Shown here piece after piece: positions 7,545 through 16,427 of a DNA stretch of 64,000 bases. Location of the stretch: contig NZ_JWLW01000001.1 in the NCBI RefSeq assembly GCF_000808575.1, forward strand, positions 124,001 to 188,000, in the 5' to 3' direction. The notes under the pieces are model-generated. The model did not search any database. It saw only the letters and a program-made list of their open reading frames with translations, and was not told the origin of the DNA. Position 1 is the stretch's first letter, and the number at the start of each line of letters is the position of its first letter. The stretch is from Alteromonas marina (GTDB lineage Bacteria; Pseudomonadota; Gammaproteobacteria; Enterobacterales; Alteromonadaceae). The translations under genes were made by a program, and so were the position numbers.

Positions 7545-10500
7545 TTAGTGTTTAAGTCTAGCGTGTAGTTCTTGAACTGACGCCACTTTATTGCGGTCAT
7601 CGGCAGACTTAGCACGGATAGTTGCGAACGCAGCGTTCATCGTTGTAGTGTAGGTTACCTTGTTTACCAAGGCTTCTCGACGAATGTACACTGAGTCGGT
7701 GATGGCTTGACGACCTTCTGTTGTGTTAATCAAATACGCGTATTCGCCGTTTTTGATTGCATCAACAATATTAGGGCGGCCTTCAGACATCTTATTAACC
7801 ACAGTACTCATGATGCCTGCATCATAAAGCTCGGTAGCCGTACCGCGGGTAGCTTCAATGCTGAAGCCCGCTTCAACCAACGCTTTTGCCAGAGCAATCA
7901 TACGAGGTTTATCGGTATCACGTACTGAAATAAGTGCTTTACCTTGCTTAGGTAGTGGCGCACCGGCACCCAAGTTAGCCTTCGCATAAGCTTCTTCGAA
8001 GGTATCACCAACGCCCATTACTTCACCCGTAGAGCGCATTTCTGGGCCTAGCAGTGGGTCAACACCTTGGAACTTAGCAAAAGGAAGCACCACTTCTTTC
8101 ACAGAGTAGAACGGAGGAATCACTTCTTCTGTTACGCCCTGCTCGGCCAAGCTCACACCAGCCATGGCACGCGCTGCAACTTTTGCAAGAGGTACACCTG
8201 TTGCTTTAGATACGAATGGAACGGTACGTGCTGCGCGAGGGTTAACCTCGATTAGGTATACTTCACCATCTTTAATCGCAAACTGTGTATTCATCAAACC
8301 GACTACGCCAAGTTCAAGCGCCATGGCTTTAACTTGCTCGCGCATGACATCTTGAATCTCTTTTGAAAGCGAGTGTGGAGGCAATGAACACGCAGAGTCA
8401 CCCGAGTGAACACCCGCTTGTTCAATGTGTTCCATGATGCCGCCAATCACTACGTCTTTCCCGTCGCAGATAGCATCGATATCAACTTCGATAGCATCGT
8501 CTAGGAACCTGTCTAGCAATACTGGCGCGTCGTTAGACACTTTAACCGCTTCATTTAGGTAGCGCTTAAGGTCTTTGATGTCATAAACGATTTCCATCGC
8601 ACGACCACCTAGCACGTAGCTTGGGCGAACAACCAGCGGGAAGCCAATCTCTTCAGCCATAGTTAGCGCTTGCTCAACGTTTGTTACCGTGGCATTTGCA
8701 GGCTGCTTAAGATTAAGCTTGTTCACCATTTGCTGGAAGCGCTCACGGTCTTCAGCTCGGTCAATTGCTTCTGGCGACGTACCTATAACCGGTACACCGG
8801 CTGCTTCTAGGGCGCGAGCAAGTTTAAGTGGCGTTTGACCACCATACTGCACGATAACGCCTTTTGGCTGCTCTTTAGCAACGATTTCAAGCACATCTTC
8901 CAGCGTTACTGGCTCGAAGTAAAGACGATCAGATGTGTCGTAATCGGTAGAAACTGTCTCAGGGTTACAGTTAACCATAATGGTCTCGTAACCGTCTTCA
9001 CGCATTGAAAGCGCCGCGTGAACACAGCAGTAGTCGAACTCAATACCTTGACCAATTCGGTTCGGGCCGCCGCCCAATACCATAATCTTGTCTTTGTCAG
9101 TCGGCGCTGCTTCACACTCTTCATCATACGTTGAATACATGTAAGCTGTGCTGGTAGAGAATTCTGCTGCACAAGTGTCTACACGTTTGTAGACAGGAGA
9201 AATACCAAAACCGCGACGGGTCTCACGAATATCGCTTTCTGCCACTTTGGTTAGCTCAGCAAGACGCGCATCAGAGAAACCTTTACGCTTAAGTGCGCGC
9301 ATAAAGTCAGCATCAATACCCGGTAAACCAAGCTCTGCTACTTTAGCTTCAAGGAGAATAAGATCTTCAAGCTGTACAAGGTACCAGCGGTCGATATTAG
9401 TAAGGTTAAATACCTCTTCAACCGTCATACCCATACGGAATGCATCACCAATGTACCAAATGCGCTCTGCACCAGGTTGACGAAGTTCATAAACCACTTT
9501 ATTGCGTGATTCAGGGTCTTCAAGGTCAACCATTGGGTTAAGTCCTGTCGCACCTACTTCAAGACCGCGAAGGGCTTTTTGAAGCGACTCCTGTTGGTTA
9601 CGACCAATAGCCATCACTTCACCTACAGACTTCATTTGGGTAGTCAGTCGGTCGTTAGCACCGGCAAACTTCTCAAAGTTAAAGCGTGGGATCTTAGTGA
9701 CTACGTAGTCGATTGACGGTTCGAAAGAAGCTGGCGTTAGGCCACCTGTAATATCATTCGCTAATTCATCTAGCGTATAACCTACCGCAAGTTTCGCAGC
9801 CACTTTCGCGATTGGGAAACCTGTTGCTTTCGAAGCAAGTGCTGATGAACGCGATACGCGAGGATTCATTTCGATGATTACTACACGACCAGTTTTCGGA
9901 TCTACACCGAACTGTACGTTTGAACCACCGGTTTCAACACCAATCTCACGCAGTACAGCCATCGCTGCATTACGCATTAGCTGGAATTCTTTGTCAGTCA
10001 GGGTTTGTGCTGGAGCAACTGTGATTGAGTCACCGGTATGCACGCCCATAGGGTCGAAGTTTTCGATAGTACATACAATAATGCAGTTATCTGCTTTATC
10101 GCGTACTACTTCCATTTCGTACTCTTTCCAACCTAGCAAGGATTCATCGATAAGAAGCTCATTGGTAGGAGAAAGGTCTAAGCCACGGTGACAAATTTCA
10201 TTAAATTCATCAATGTTGTACGCGATACCGCCACCGGTTCCACCCATGGTGAAAGACGGACGAATGATACAAGGGAAGCCGATGCGGCTTAGTACATCGT
10301 GCGCTTCATCCATGCTGTGCGCGATTTCCGCACGTGGGCACTCAAGACCGATGTTTTTCATCGCTTTATCAAAGCGCTCGCGGTTTTCTGCTTTGTCGAT
10401 AGCATCTGCCGTAGCACCGATAAGCTCACAGCCGAATTCTTCTAGTACGCCATGCTTATCTAGCTCTAGCGCACAGTTAAGCGCGGTTTGTCCACCCATT

Positions 10501-10766
10501 GTAGGCAAGATGGCATCTGGACGTTCTTTTTCAATGATCTTGCGAACTACTTCCCAGTGAATAGGCTCGATATAAGTCGCATCTGCCATTTCTGGGTCGG
10601 TCATAATGGTTGCTGGGTTAGAGTTAACCAAAATAACACGGTAGCCTTCTTCTCGAAGGGCTTTACACGCTTGCGCGCCTGAATAGTCGAATTCACAAGC
10701 CTGGCCGATAACAATAGGGCCAGCACCAATGATAAGAATACTTTGTATGTCGGTACGTTTTGGCAT
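7545..10766 (-). CDS. carB: carbamoyl-phosphate synthase large subunit
   Basis: 1073 residues, the same length as the E. coli enzyme. It contains two ATP-grasp halves (each with a GGxxxRIGQG/GAGPIVIGQ start and an ATP-grasp core such as [11 protein letters not shown] and [10 protein letters not shown]) and a C-terminal allosteric MGS-like domain from about residue 936. With CarA it makes carbamoyl phosphate from bicarbonate, glutamine-derived ammonia and 2 ATP for pyrimidine and arginine synthesis. Only 13 bases separate it from carA, so they form one operon. Confidence 0.99.
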   Translation of the reverse strand: MPKRTDIQSILIIGAGPIVIGQACEFDYSGAQACKALREEGYRVILVNSNPATIMTDPEMADATYIEPIHWEVVRKIIEKERPDAILPTMGGQTALNCALELDKHGVLEEFGCELIGATADAIDKAENRERFDKAMKNIGLECPRAEIAHSMDEAHDVLSRIGFPCIIRPSFTMGGTGGGIAYNIDEFNEICHRGLDLSPTNELLIDESLLGWKEYEMEVVRDKADNCIIVCTIENFDPMGVHTGDSITVAPAQTLTDKEFQLMRNAAMAVLREIGVETGGSNVQFGVDPKTGRVVIIEMNPRVSRSSALASKATGFPIAKVAAKLAVGYTLDELANDITGGLTPASFEPSIDYVVTKIPRFNFEKFAGANDRLTTQMKSVGEVMAIGRNQQESLQKALRGLEVGATGLNPMVDLEDPESRNKVVYELRQPGAERIWYIGDAFRMGMTVEEVFNLTNIDRWYLVQLEDLILLEAKVAELGLPGIDADFMRALKRKGFSDARLAELTKVAESDIRETRRGFGISPVYKRVDTCAAEFSTSTAYMYSTYDEECEAAPTDKDKIMVLGGGPNRIGQGIEFDYCCVHAALSMREDGYETIMVNCNPETVSTDYDTSDRLYFEPVTLEDVLEIVAKEQPKGVIVQYGGQTPLKLARALEAAGVPVIGTSPEAIDRAEDRERFQQMVNKLNLKQPANATVTNVEQALTMAEEIGFPLVVRPSYVLGGRAMEIVYDIKDLKRYLNEAVKVSNDAPVLLDRFLDDAIEVDIDAICDGKDVVIGGIMEHIEQAGVHSGDSACSLPPHSLSKEIQDVMREQVKAMALELGVVGLMNTQFAIKDGEVYLIEVNPRAARTVPFVSKATGVPLAKVAARAMAGVSLAEQGVTEEVIPPFYSVKEVVLPFAKFQGVDPLLGPEMRSTGEVMGVGDTFEEAYAKANLGAGAPLPKQGKALISVRDTDKPRMIALAKALVEAGFSIEATRGTATELYDAGIMSTVVNKMSEGRPNIVDAIKNGEYAYLINTTEGRQAITDSVYIRREALVNKVTYTTTMNAAFATIRAKSADDRNKVASVQELHARLKH

Positions 10767-10779
10767 AGCGGGCTAATTC

Positions 10780-11910
10780 CTACTGCTTGTGTTGTTCAAT
10801 AAGTTCGATGAAGTGGTCGAATAACGGTGCCGCTTCATGAGGACCTGGGCTGGCTTCAGGGTGACCCTGGAAGCTGAATGCAGGCTTGTCGGTGCGGTGA
10901 ATACCCTGCAGCGACTTGTCGAACAACGAAATGTGAGTTACTTCTAGGTTATCTGGCAAGCTAGACTCATCAACCGCAAAACCGTGGTTTTGGCTGGTAA
11001 TCATAACTACATTGCGCTTAAGGTCTTTCACCGGGTGGTTTGCACCATGGTGACCAAACTTCATCTTCACTGTCTTCGCACCACTTGCAATTGCAAGTAG
11101 CTGGTGACCAAGACAAATGCCAAATACTGGCGTGCCCGTTTCGACGATAGTTTTAATGGCGGTTACTGCGTAGTCACATGGCTCTGGGTCGCCCGGGCCA
11201 TTTGACAAAAAGACACCGTCTGGATTCATGGCAAGCACGTCCTCAGCAGGCGTTTGCGCTGGTACTAACGTAACTTTACAACCGCGGTCAGCTAGCATGC
11301 GAAGAATATTATTTTTAACACCGTAATCGTAAGCAACAACGTGATATTTGAACTCACTTGGTGTTACGTAGCCTTTGCCTAGTTCCCAACTGCCTTCAGT
11401 CCATGTTTTAGGCTCAGTAATGCTTACTACTTTTGCCAAATCCATGCCTTTTAGGCCAGGGAAAGCTTTTGCTTGCGCCAGTGCGCTAGACTCGTCTAAT
11501 TCATCTAAGCAAATAATGCAGCCGTTTTGTGCACCTTTGTCTCGCAAGATACGCGTTAAGCGACGTGTATCAATATCAGCAATACCCACAACGCCTTTCG
11601 CTTTAAGGTATTCAGACAAAGTTTGCTGTTGACGAAAGTTACTAGCAACAAGAGGTAGGTCACGGATGATCAGACCTTTCGACCAGATTTTATCTGCTTC
11701 GACGTCTTCTTCATTAGTGCCGGTGTTGCCAATGTGTGGATAAGTAAGGGTGATGAGTTGTTCAGCGTAGGATGGGTCGGTGAGAATTTCTTGATAGCCG
11801 GTCATGGAAGTATTAAAAACAACTTCCCCAACGGCGGAGCCTATAGCGCCTATCGCCGTACCTTTAAAAACAGAACCATCCTCTAACACCAAAAGGGCAG
11901 AATTAGCCAA
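10780..11910 (-). CDS. carA: carbamoyl-phosphate synthase small subunit (TTG start)
   Basis: Glutamine amidotransferase subunit of about 376 residues. The N-terminal CarA domain ([14 protein letters not shown]) is followed by a class I GATase domain with the nucleophile C266 in FGICLGHQ and the motif [14 protein letters not shown]. The frame stays open 68 codons further upstream to 12114, but family alignment and a GGAGG site (minus strand of 11916-11920), five bases before a TTG at 11910, fix the start there. A promoter inside the extension (12087-12114) also argues against the longer form. Confidence 0.95.
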   Translation of the reverse strand: MANSALLVLEDGSVFKGTAIGAIGSAVGEVVFNTSMTGYQEILTDPSYAEQLITLTYPHIGNTGTNEEDVEADKIWSKGLIIRDLPLVASNFRQQQTLSEYLKAKGVVGIADIDTRRLTRILRDKGAQNGCIICLDELDESSALAQAKAFPGLKGMDLAKVVSITEPKTWTEGSWELGKGYVTPSEFKYHVVAYDYGVKNNILRMLADRGCKVTLVPAQTPAEDVLAMNPDGVFLSNGPGDPEPCDYAVTAIKTIVETGTPVFGICLGHQLLAIASGAKTVKMKFGHHGANHPVKDLKRNVVMITSQNHGFAVDESSLPDNLEVTHISLFDKSLQGIHRTDKPAFSFQGHPEASPGPHEAAPLFDHFIELIEQHKQ

Positions 11911-11939
11911 GTCAACCTCCAGATTAAGGATAACTATGT

Positions 11940-11963
11940 GTTTGTGCAGTTTTCTGCACAAAC
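11940..11963 (-). promoter_or_regulatory. hairpin in the carAB leader
   Basis: Ten perfect pairs, GTTTGTGCAG (11940-11949) / CTGCACAAAC (11954-11963), with a 4-base loop, 20-30 bases upstream of the carA ribosome site. There is no T-run after it on the minus strand, so it is not an ordinary terminator. It may control message stability or translation of carA. No protein operator was recognised in the rest of the 372-base carA-dapB gap. Confidence 0.6.
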
Positions 11964-12086
11964 CCCACAAAAAACGGGAGTTATTGATAACAATACATCC
12001 CGCTTTACGATCTTTGCAGCTAATAAAACCGCACTCTTCAGCCGTTTTAGCGGCCTCAGAATACGAAATTCTGGCAAATTCCGGCG

Positions 12087-12114
12087 AGTATACATCACTG
12101 ACCGAAAATGGCAA
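12087..12114 (-). promoter_or_regulatory. sigma70-type promoter of carAB
   Basis: On the minus strand TTGCCA (12114-12109), a 16-base spacer and TATACT (12092-12087). A transcript starting near 12080 would have a leader of about 170 bases containing the 11940-11963 hairpin. Confidence 0.6.
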
Positions 12115-12282
12115 ATTTATTTGTAATAATTTACTAAAATAACGCTTTTACCACCTTTTTTGCGCAGAACCACCGAAAGTGCGGCTTATTGCTCATTTAA
12201 AGTGCAACTTTAGTTTAACACTTTAATCACGTCTTAAAGTTTGCGTAAACCCAAACGGTTTCACACCAACATTAATAAACGC

Positions 12283-13086
12283 TTATAGCTTTAAATCCAG
12301 AACATCAACCATGGAGTATAGACCAGGTTGTTTTCCATACAACCACTTTGCTGCATGAACAGCACCTTTTGCGAAAGTTAGACGGCTTGATGCCTTGTGC
12401 GTAATCTCTAAGCGTTCGCCAATATCCGCAAATAATGCGGTATGCTCGCCAACGATGTCTCCGGCGCGAACTGTGGCGAAGCCAATAGTACCTTGATCGC
12501 GCTCAGGCTCTTTTCCTTCTCTGCCGTAAACAGCACAGGTTTTTAAGTCGCGACCCAACTCATCGGCAATGGCTTCACCAATAGCCATAGCGGTGCCTGA
12601 AGGCGCATCTTGTTTAAACCTGTGATGCGCTTCGGTAATTTCTATGTCAGCCGTTTCACCTAATACACTGGCGGCTTGTCGAACTAGCGAAAGCATTAAA
12701 TTCACGCCCACACTATAATTAGCCGCGAATACAATAGGAATGTGCTTTGCCGCTTCGTTGAGTGCCGCTAACTGTGCATCGTTCAAACCGGTAGTACCGA
12801 TTACAACAGGCATGTTGTTTTTAACGCACCATGCAAGGTTGCTTTCAATTACCGAAGGCAAAGTAAAGTCAATCATTACATCTGCGTCGTTACCGCTTAA
12901 ATCGGATAGCGCGGTACAATCAACGTCTTTTTTACCAATCCCGGCAAGCTCTCCTACATTGAGCCCAACCCAAGGTGAGTCATCACGTACCGTCGCTACG
13001 CTCAGTTCTGCATCTTCACTTAAATCCAATGCTTCGACCAGCACGCGTCCCATACGCCCATTGGCGCCAAATAATCCTACTTTCAT
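12283..13086 (-). CDS. dapB: 4-hydroxy-tetrahydrodipicolinate reductase
   Basis: About 267 residues. The N-terminal Rossmann motif GLFGANGRMGR binds NAD(P)H, and the catalytic/substrate motif EAHHRFKQDAPSGTA is intact. The enzyme reduces HTPA to tetrahydrodipicolinate in lysine and diaminopimelate synthesis. The ATG at 13086 gives the usual family N-terminus; a TTG at 13116 in frame would add ten residues without family support. Neither start has a strong ribosome site. Same strand as carAB but 372 bases away. Confidence 0.97.
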   Translation of the reverse strand: MKVGLFGANGRMGRVLVEALDLSEDAELSVATVRDDSPWVGLNVGELAGIGKKDVDCTALSDLSGNDADVMIDFTLPSVIESNLAWCVKNNMPVVIGTTGLNDAQLAALNEAAKHIPIVFAANYSVGVNLMLSLVRQAASVLGETADIEITEAHHRFKQDAPSGTAMAIGEAIADELGRDLKTCAVYGREGKEPERDQGTIGFATVRAGDIVGEHTALFADIGERLEITHKASSRLTFAKGAVHAAKWLYGKQPGLYSMVDVLDLKL

Positions 13087-13273
13087 TTTAAGCTTTACAC
13101 TTTTATTAACCTTCAACTATCGGGCATTTTGCCAAATGCCGTCACTATTGCAATGTGAGATTCATATTAAATAGGCATAACAAGGAATCGGTAAGATTTA
13201 ACTACTACCAATCTGCATAGTTCTTTGCCAAAACTTCAGCCTCGGATGTAAAAAAAAATTCAGTACACGATGC

Positions 13274-13329
13274 TTAGGACATGTTGAGCTTTACTGCGCA
13301 TTTTTGATGCAGAGATCAACATGTCCTAA
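13274..13329. repeat. 14-bp perfect inverted repeat, MITE-like or structured intergenic element
   Basis: TTAGGACATGTTGA (13274-13287) and TCAACATGTCCTAA (13316-13329) are perfect inverted copies around a 28-base centre that pairs further (CTG/CAG, CAT/ATG). There is no T-run. It lies in the about 400-base gap between dapB and the cytochrome b gene, which has no coding sequence that I can see. It may be a dispersed palindromic repeat; copies elsewhere cannot be checked from this window. Confidence 0.7.
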
Positions 13330-13490
13330 TTGCAACACTAAGACAAACAGAGGTTTTCTGCCGTTGGGCCTACTTGTTTTATAGAGTAAGTTAAGCGACG
13401 CTATGGCAATTAACAGATGACCGAGTACTTATTCGTCACCGCTGAACGGCAAGTGTGGATAAGTCAGAATACAACCCAACTAAATTTACT

Positions 13491-14174
13491 ATGCAAAAAA
13501 CTCTTATATGGGATATTCCCACCCGGCTTTTTCACTGGCTTATTGTAGCGAGCCTTTTAGCGCAATACGCCACGGTTGAATGGCTTGAAAACAAGGTCCA
13601 GTGGCACTTCTATATAGGGTATTTCACCTTGTTTCTCGTTGTTTTCCGTCTTCTGTGGGGAATAGTTGGCACACAACACGCAAAATTCAGTAGCTTTGTA
13701 ACCGGCCCTAAAGCCGTTTTGAACTATGTGAAAACACTATTTAGCAGACATTCTGAGCCTGCTGTGGGGCACAATCCATTAGGTGGCTGGTTTGTCATTG
13801 TTATGCTTGTACTCGTGGCCATACAAGCCATATCAGGGTTGTTTATGACTGACGATATTTTCTTAGACGGGCCCTATCGCCAGTTAGCCAATGAAGATAC
13901 ATTAGCACTAATGAACAGCCTTCATCATTTCGCTTTTGACGTGCTTCTTTATGTTATCGCATTGCACATAGGCGCAGTTGTTTTTTACAGCGTATATAAA
14001 AAGCAAAAATTGGTTCCCGCCATGGTGCACGGCAAAAAAATGTCAAAAACTGCTGGCATCGCTGACTCTCGGCTGTTGCGCGCACTAATTGTTGCGCTTA
14101 TCTGTGCAGCTGTCGTTTATGTAGCAATTGAAGTATACCCGCCAACTCCACAGGTGGATGAATATTACTATTAA
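13491..14174 (+). CDS. cytochrome b561-like di-haem membrane protein
   Basis: About 227 residues with four or more membrane helices. The opening WDIPTRLFHW and the later histidines (HFYIGY, LHHFAFD, ALHIGAV) are the haem-ligand pattern of the cytochrome b561/Ni-Fe hydrogenase cytochrome b family. It would pass electrons between the quinone pool and a periplasmic partner. A GTG at 13455 adds twelve residues; the ATG at 13491 gives the family-typical N-terminus, though neither has a clear ribosome site. Partner unknown; a cytochrome c' gene lies 5.3 kb away. Confidence 0.85.
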   Translation: MQKTLIWDIPTRLFHWLIVASLLAQYATVEWLENKVQWHFYIGYFTLFLVVFRLLWGIVGTQHAKFSSFVTGPKAVLNYVKTLFSRHSEPAVGHNPLGGWFVIVMLVLVAIQAISGLFMTDDIFLDGPYRQLANEDTLALMNSLHHFAFDVLLYVIALHIGAVVFYSVYKKQKLVPAMVHGKKMSKTAGIADSRLLRALIVALICAAVVYVAIEVYPPTPQVDEYYY

Positions 14175-14241
14175 GTAAAAAGTACTTTATTCCCAATTCG
14201 CTCAACACAGCTCAATTAGAGGTGTAGTTTGACGCTTATCT

Positions 14242-14282
14242 CTTAACAAGACTAGGGGCCAAACGCCCCTAGTCTTGTTAAG
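14242..14282. terminator. long perfect hairpin between convergent genes
   Basis: Eighteen perfect pairs, 14242-14259 with 14265-14282, and a 5-base loop, between the stops of the cytochrome b gene (+) and prpE (-). Neither side has a T-run, so termination is inferred only from position. A one-mismatch copy of the GGACAGACACT motif (minus strand of 14286-14296) follows directly. Confidence 0.5.
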
Positions 14283-14324
14283 GAAAGTGTCAGTCCCCTT
14301 TATTATTGACGTTAGACTTTTACA

Positions 14325-16229
14325 TCAAACTGTACTTGTCTCATTGACTAAGCCTTTTTCCCGCATTATCGACTCTATTTCTTTTACGCTTGATGGGTCG
14401 TCAATCGTCGAAGGAACAGCAACAGACTCATTGGCTGCAATTTGACGCAGTAGTTTTCGAAGTATTTTCCCTGAACGGGTTTTAGGCAAACGGTTAACCA
14501 CGATCGCTCGTTTAAAACAGGCTACTGGCCCAATTTTGTCGCGAACGCGCTGAACGAGATCTTGTTCAAGCGCTTTTTCATCAATATTAACGCCATCTTT
14601 GAGTAGCACAAGACCAACGGGTAATTGCCCTTTCAGTGCATCGTTAACGCCTATAACACTGCATTCTGCAATGGCCGGGTGCGCTGCAAGCACTTCTTCC
14701 ATTTCACCAGTAGACAAACGATGGCCTGCGACATTTATGACATCGTCGGTACGGCCCATAATATATACATAACCCGCTTCATCTACGTATCCGTTATCTC
14801 CCGTGCTGTAGTACCCGTCGAACTCTCGCAGGTAGCCATCGACAAACCGCTGATGATCTTGCCAAATCGTAGTTAAGCAACCCGGGGGGAGTGGTAATTT
14901 GATAGCAATAGCGCCTTTTTCACCTATTGCTTGTTGTGTATTGGCACTATTCAGCACCTTAACGTTAAATCCGGGCGTCGGAACACTTGATGAACCAGGC
15001 TTTGTCTCCATCGGTTCAAGCCCCATAGGGTTTGAACAAATAGGCCAGCCAGTTTCGGTTTGCCACCAGTGATCGATAACGGGCACACCTACTTTCTCGC
15101 TAGCCCAGTAATAAGTTGGAGGGTCAAGTCGCTCACCTGCCATAAATAAAGTGCGCAAACTCGACGTGTCATATTTGGATAGAAACGCTGCGTCCGGATC
15201 CGCTTTTCGAATTGCCCGGAACGCTGTAGGTGCGGCGAAAAGTACATTTATCTTGTGCGATTCTATCATCCTCCAAAATGCGCCCGCATCAGGGGTGCCA
15301 ATCGGTTTACCTTCGTACAGTACGGTTGTAGCGCCTTTGATAAGGGGCGCGTAGACAATATATGAATGACCCACTACCCAACCCACATCGGAGGCCGCCC
15401 AAAAGACATCGTCCTCGTCTATCCCGTAAACGGCACCCATTGAGTAGTGCAGCGCAACGGCATGGCCTCCGTTATCTCGAACCACACCTTTGGGCTTACC
15501 TGTGGTGCCCGATGTATAAAGAACATATAAAGGGTCTGTAGCGTCAACACTAACAGGAGGAGCTGGCTCGCTTGCATTAACTAGGGCGTTCCAATCGTAA
15601 TCCATATTTTCATTTAATTCAGCGGTGAGTTGTTCCCTTTGAAACAACACGCACGCCTGCGGTTTGTGTTCAGCTAATTCAATCGCTTCTTCAACAAGTG
15701 GCTTATAAGGTAGTACTTTACTACCCTCAATACCGCATGATGCAGTAACGATAGCAACTGGCTTCGCGTCGTCTATTCGTACAGCGAGTTCATTTGCAGC
15801 AAAGCCGCCAAAGACAACAGAATGCACTGCACCTAGACGAGCACAAGCTAGCATTGCTATCGCAGCTTGAGGGATCATTGGCATATAAATAATTACGCGA
15901 TCACCTTTTTTAACACCTAGGCGAGACAAACCTCCGGCAAACTGTGCAACATCGGTAAGTAGTTCGTTGTAAGTAAAATGCTGGGTAGTTTGCGTAACAG
16001 GTGAGTCGTAAATAAGTGCGGTTTTATCACCACGGCCATTGTTGACGTGGTGATCGAGTGCCAAATAACTGGTATTGAGCTGTCCACCTTTAAACCATTC
16101 AAAGTAACCATTATCCGTTTTCTGACATCCCTTTAGAGGAGGCGTGAACCACGCTATCTTGCGTGCTTGCTTTAACCAAAACTCGTCGGGGTGGTGAGTA
16201 GAAGCAATATATTCTTTTTTATAAGTCAT
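14325..16229 (-). CDS. prpE: propionyl-CoA synthetase
   Basis: About 634 residues of the ANL adenylating superfamily. P-loop YTSGTTGKPKGVV, A5 motif WWQTETGWP, GRTDDVINVAGHR and the C-terminal LPKTRSGKILRK with the catalytic, acetylatable lysine are all intact. PDAGAFWRMIESHKINVLFAAPTA and CASD/WVVGHSYIVYAPL are more like PrpE than Acs. It activates propionate (and probably acetate) to the CoA ester. AGGA lies seven bases upstream of the ATG at 16229, while the ATG two codons earlier is too close. Other prp genes are not present nearby. Confidence 0.9.
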   Translation of the reverse strand: MTYKKEYIASTHHPDEFWLKQARKIAWFTPPLKGCQKTDNGYFEWFKGGQLNTSYLALDHHVNNGRGDKTALIYDSPVTQTTQHFTYNELLTDVAQFAGGLSRLGVKKGDRVIIYMPMIPQAAIAMLACARLGAVHSVVFGGFAANELAVRIDDAKPVAIVTASCGIEGSKVLPYKPLVEEAIELAEHKPQACVLFQREQLTAELNENMDYDWNALVNASEPAPPVSVDATDPLYVLYTSGTTGKPKGVVRDNGGHAVALHYSMGAVYGIDEDDVFWAASDVGWVVGHSYIVYAPLIKGATTVLYEGKPIGTPDAGAFWRMIESHKINVLFAAPTAFRAIRKADPDAAFLSKYDTSSLRTLFMAGERLDPPTYYWASEKVGVPVIDHWWQTETGWPICSNPMGLEPMETKPGSSSVPTPGFNVKVLNSANTQQAIGEKGAIAIKLPLPPGCLTTIWQDHQRFVDGYLREFDGYYSTGDNGYVDEAGYVYIMGRTDDVINVAGHRLSTGEMEEVLAAHPAIAECSVIGVNDALKGQLPVGLVLLKDGVNIDEKALEQDLVQRVRDKIGPVACFKRAIVVNRLPKTRSGKILRKLLRQIAANESVAVPSTIDDPSSVKEIESIMREKGLVNETSTV

Positions 16230-16427
16230 AACCATGTCCTGAGTAGGGTTTATAAATACCCTACTTCAGTTTAATCAGGCCTGCTTATAAGACTTATGGC
16301 GCATACTGCGTAACAATTTGATTTACATATAGTTAAACATTTTAAAACAACAACGTTCTAACGTTCTATCTTAGAAAAACAGCCCTGAACCTTGGTGAGC
16401 CTTGCTCTCATATAATTAGCTTTTCCC

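Noticed and set aside
11911-12114. 68-residue N-terminal extension of CarA
   Set aside because: Not present in the family; a promoter lies inside it and GGAGG points to the TTG at 11910.
12740-13174. 144-codon plus-strand frame opposite dapB
   Set aside because: Mirrors the dapB coding frame; no recognisable protein.
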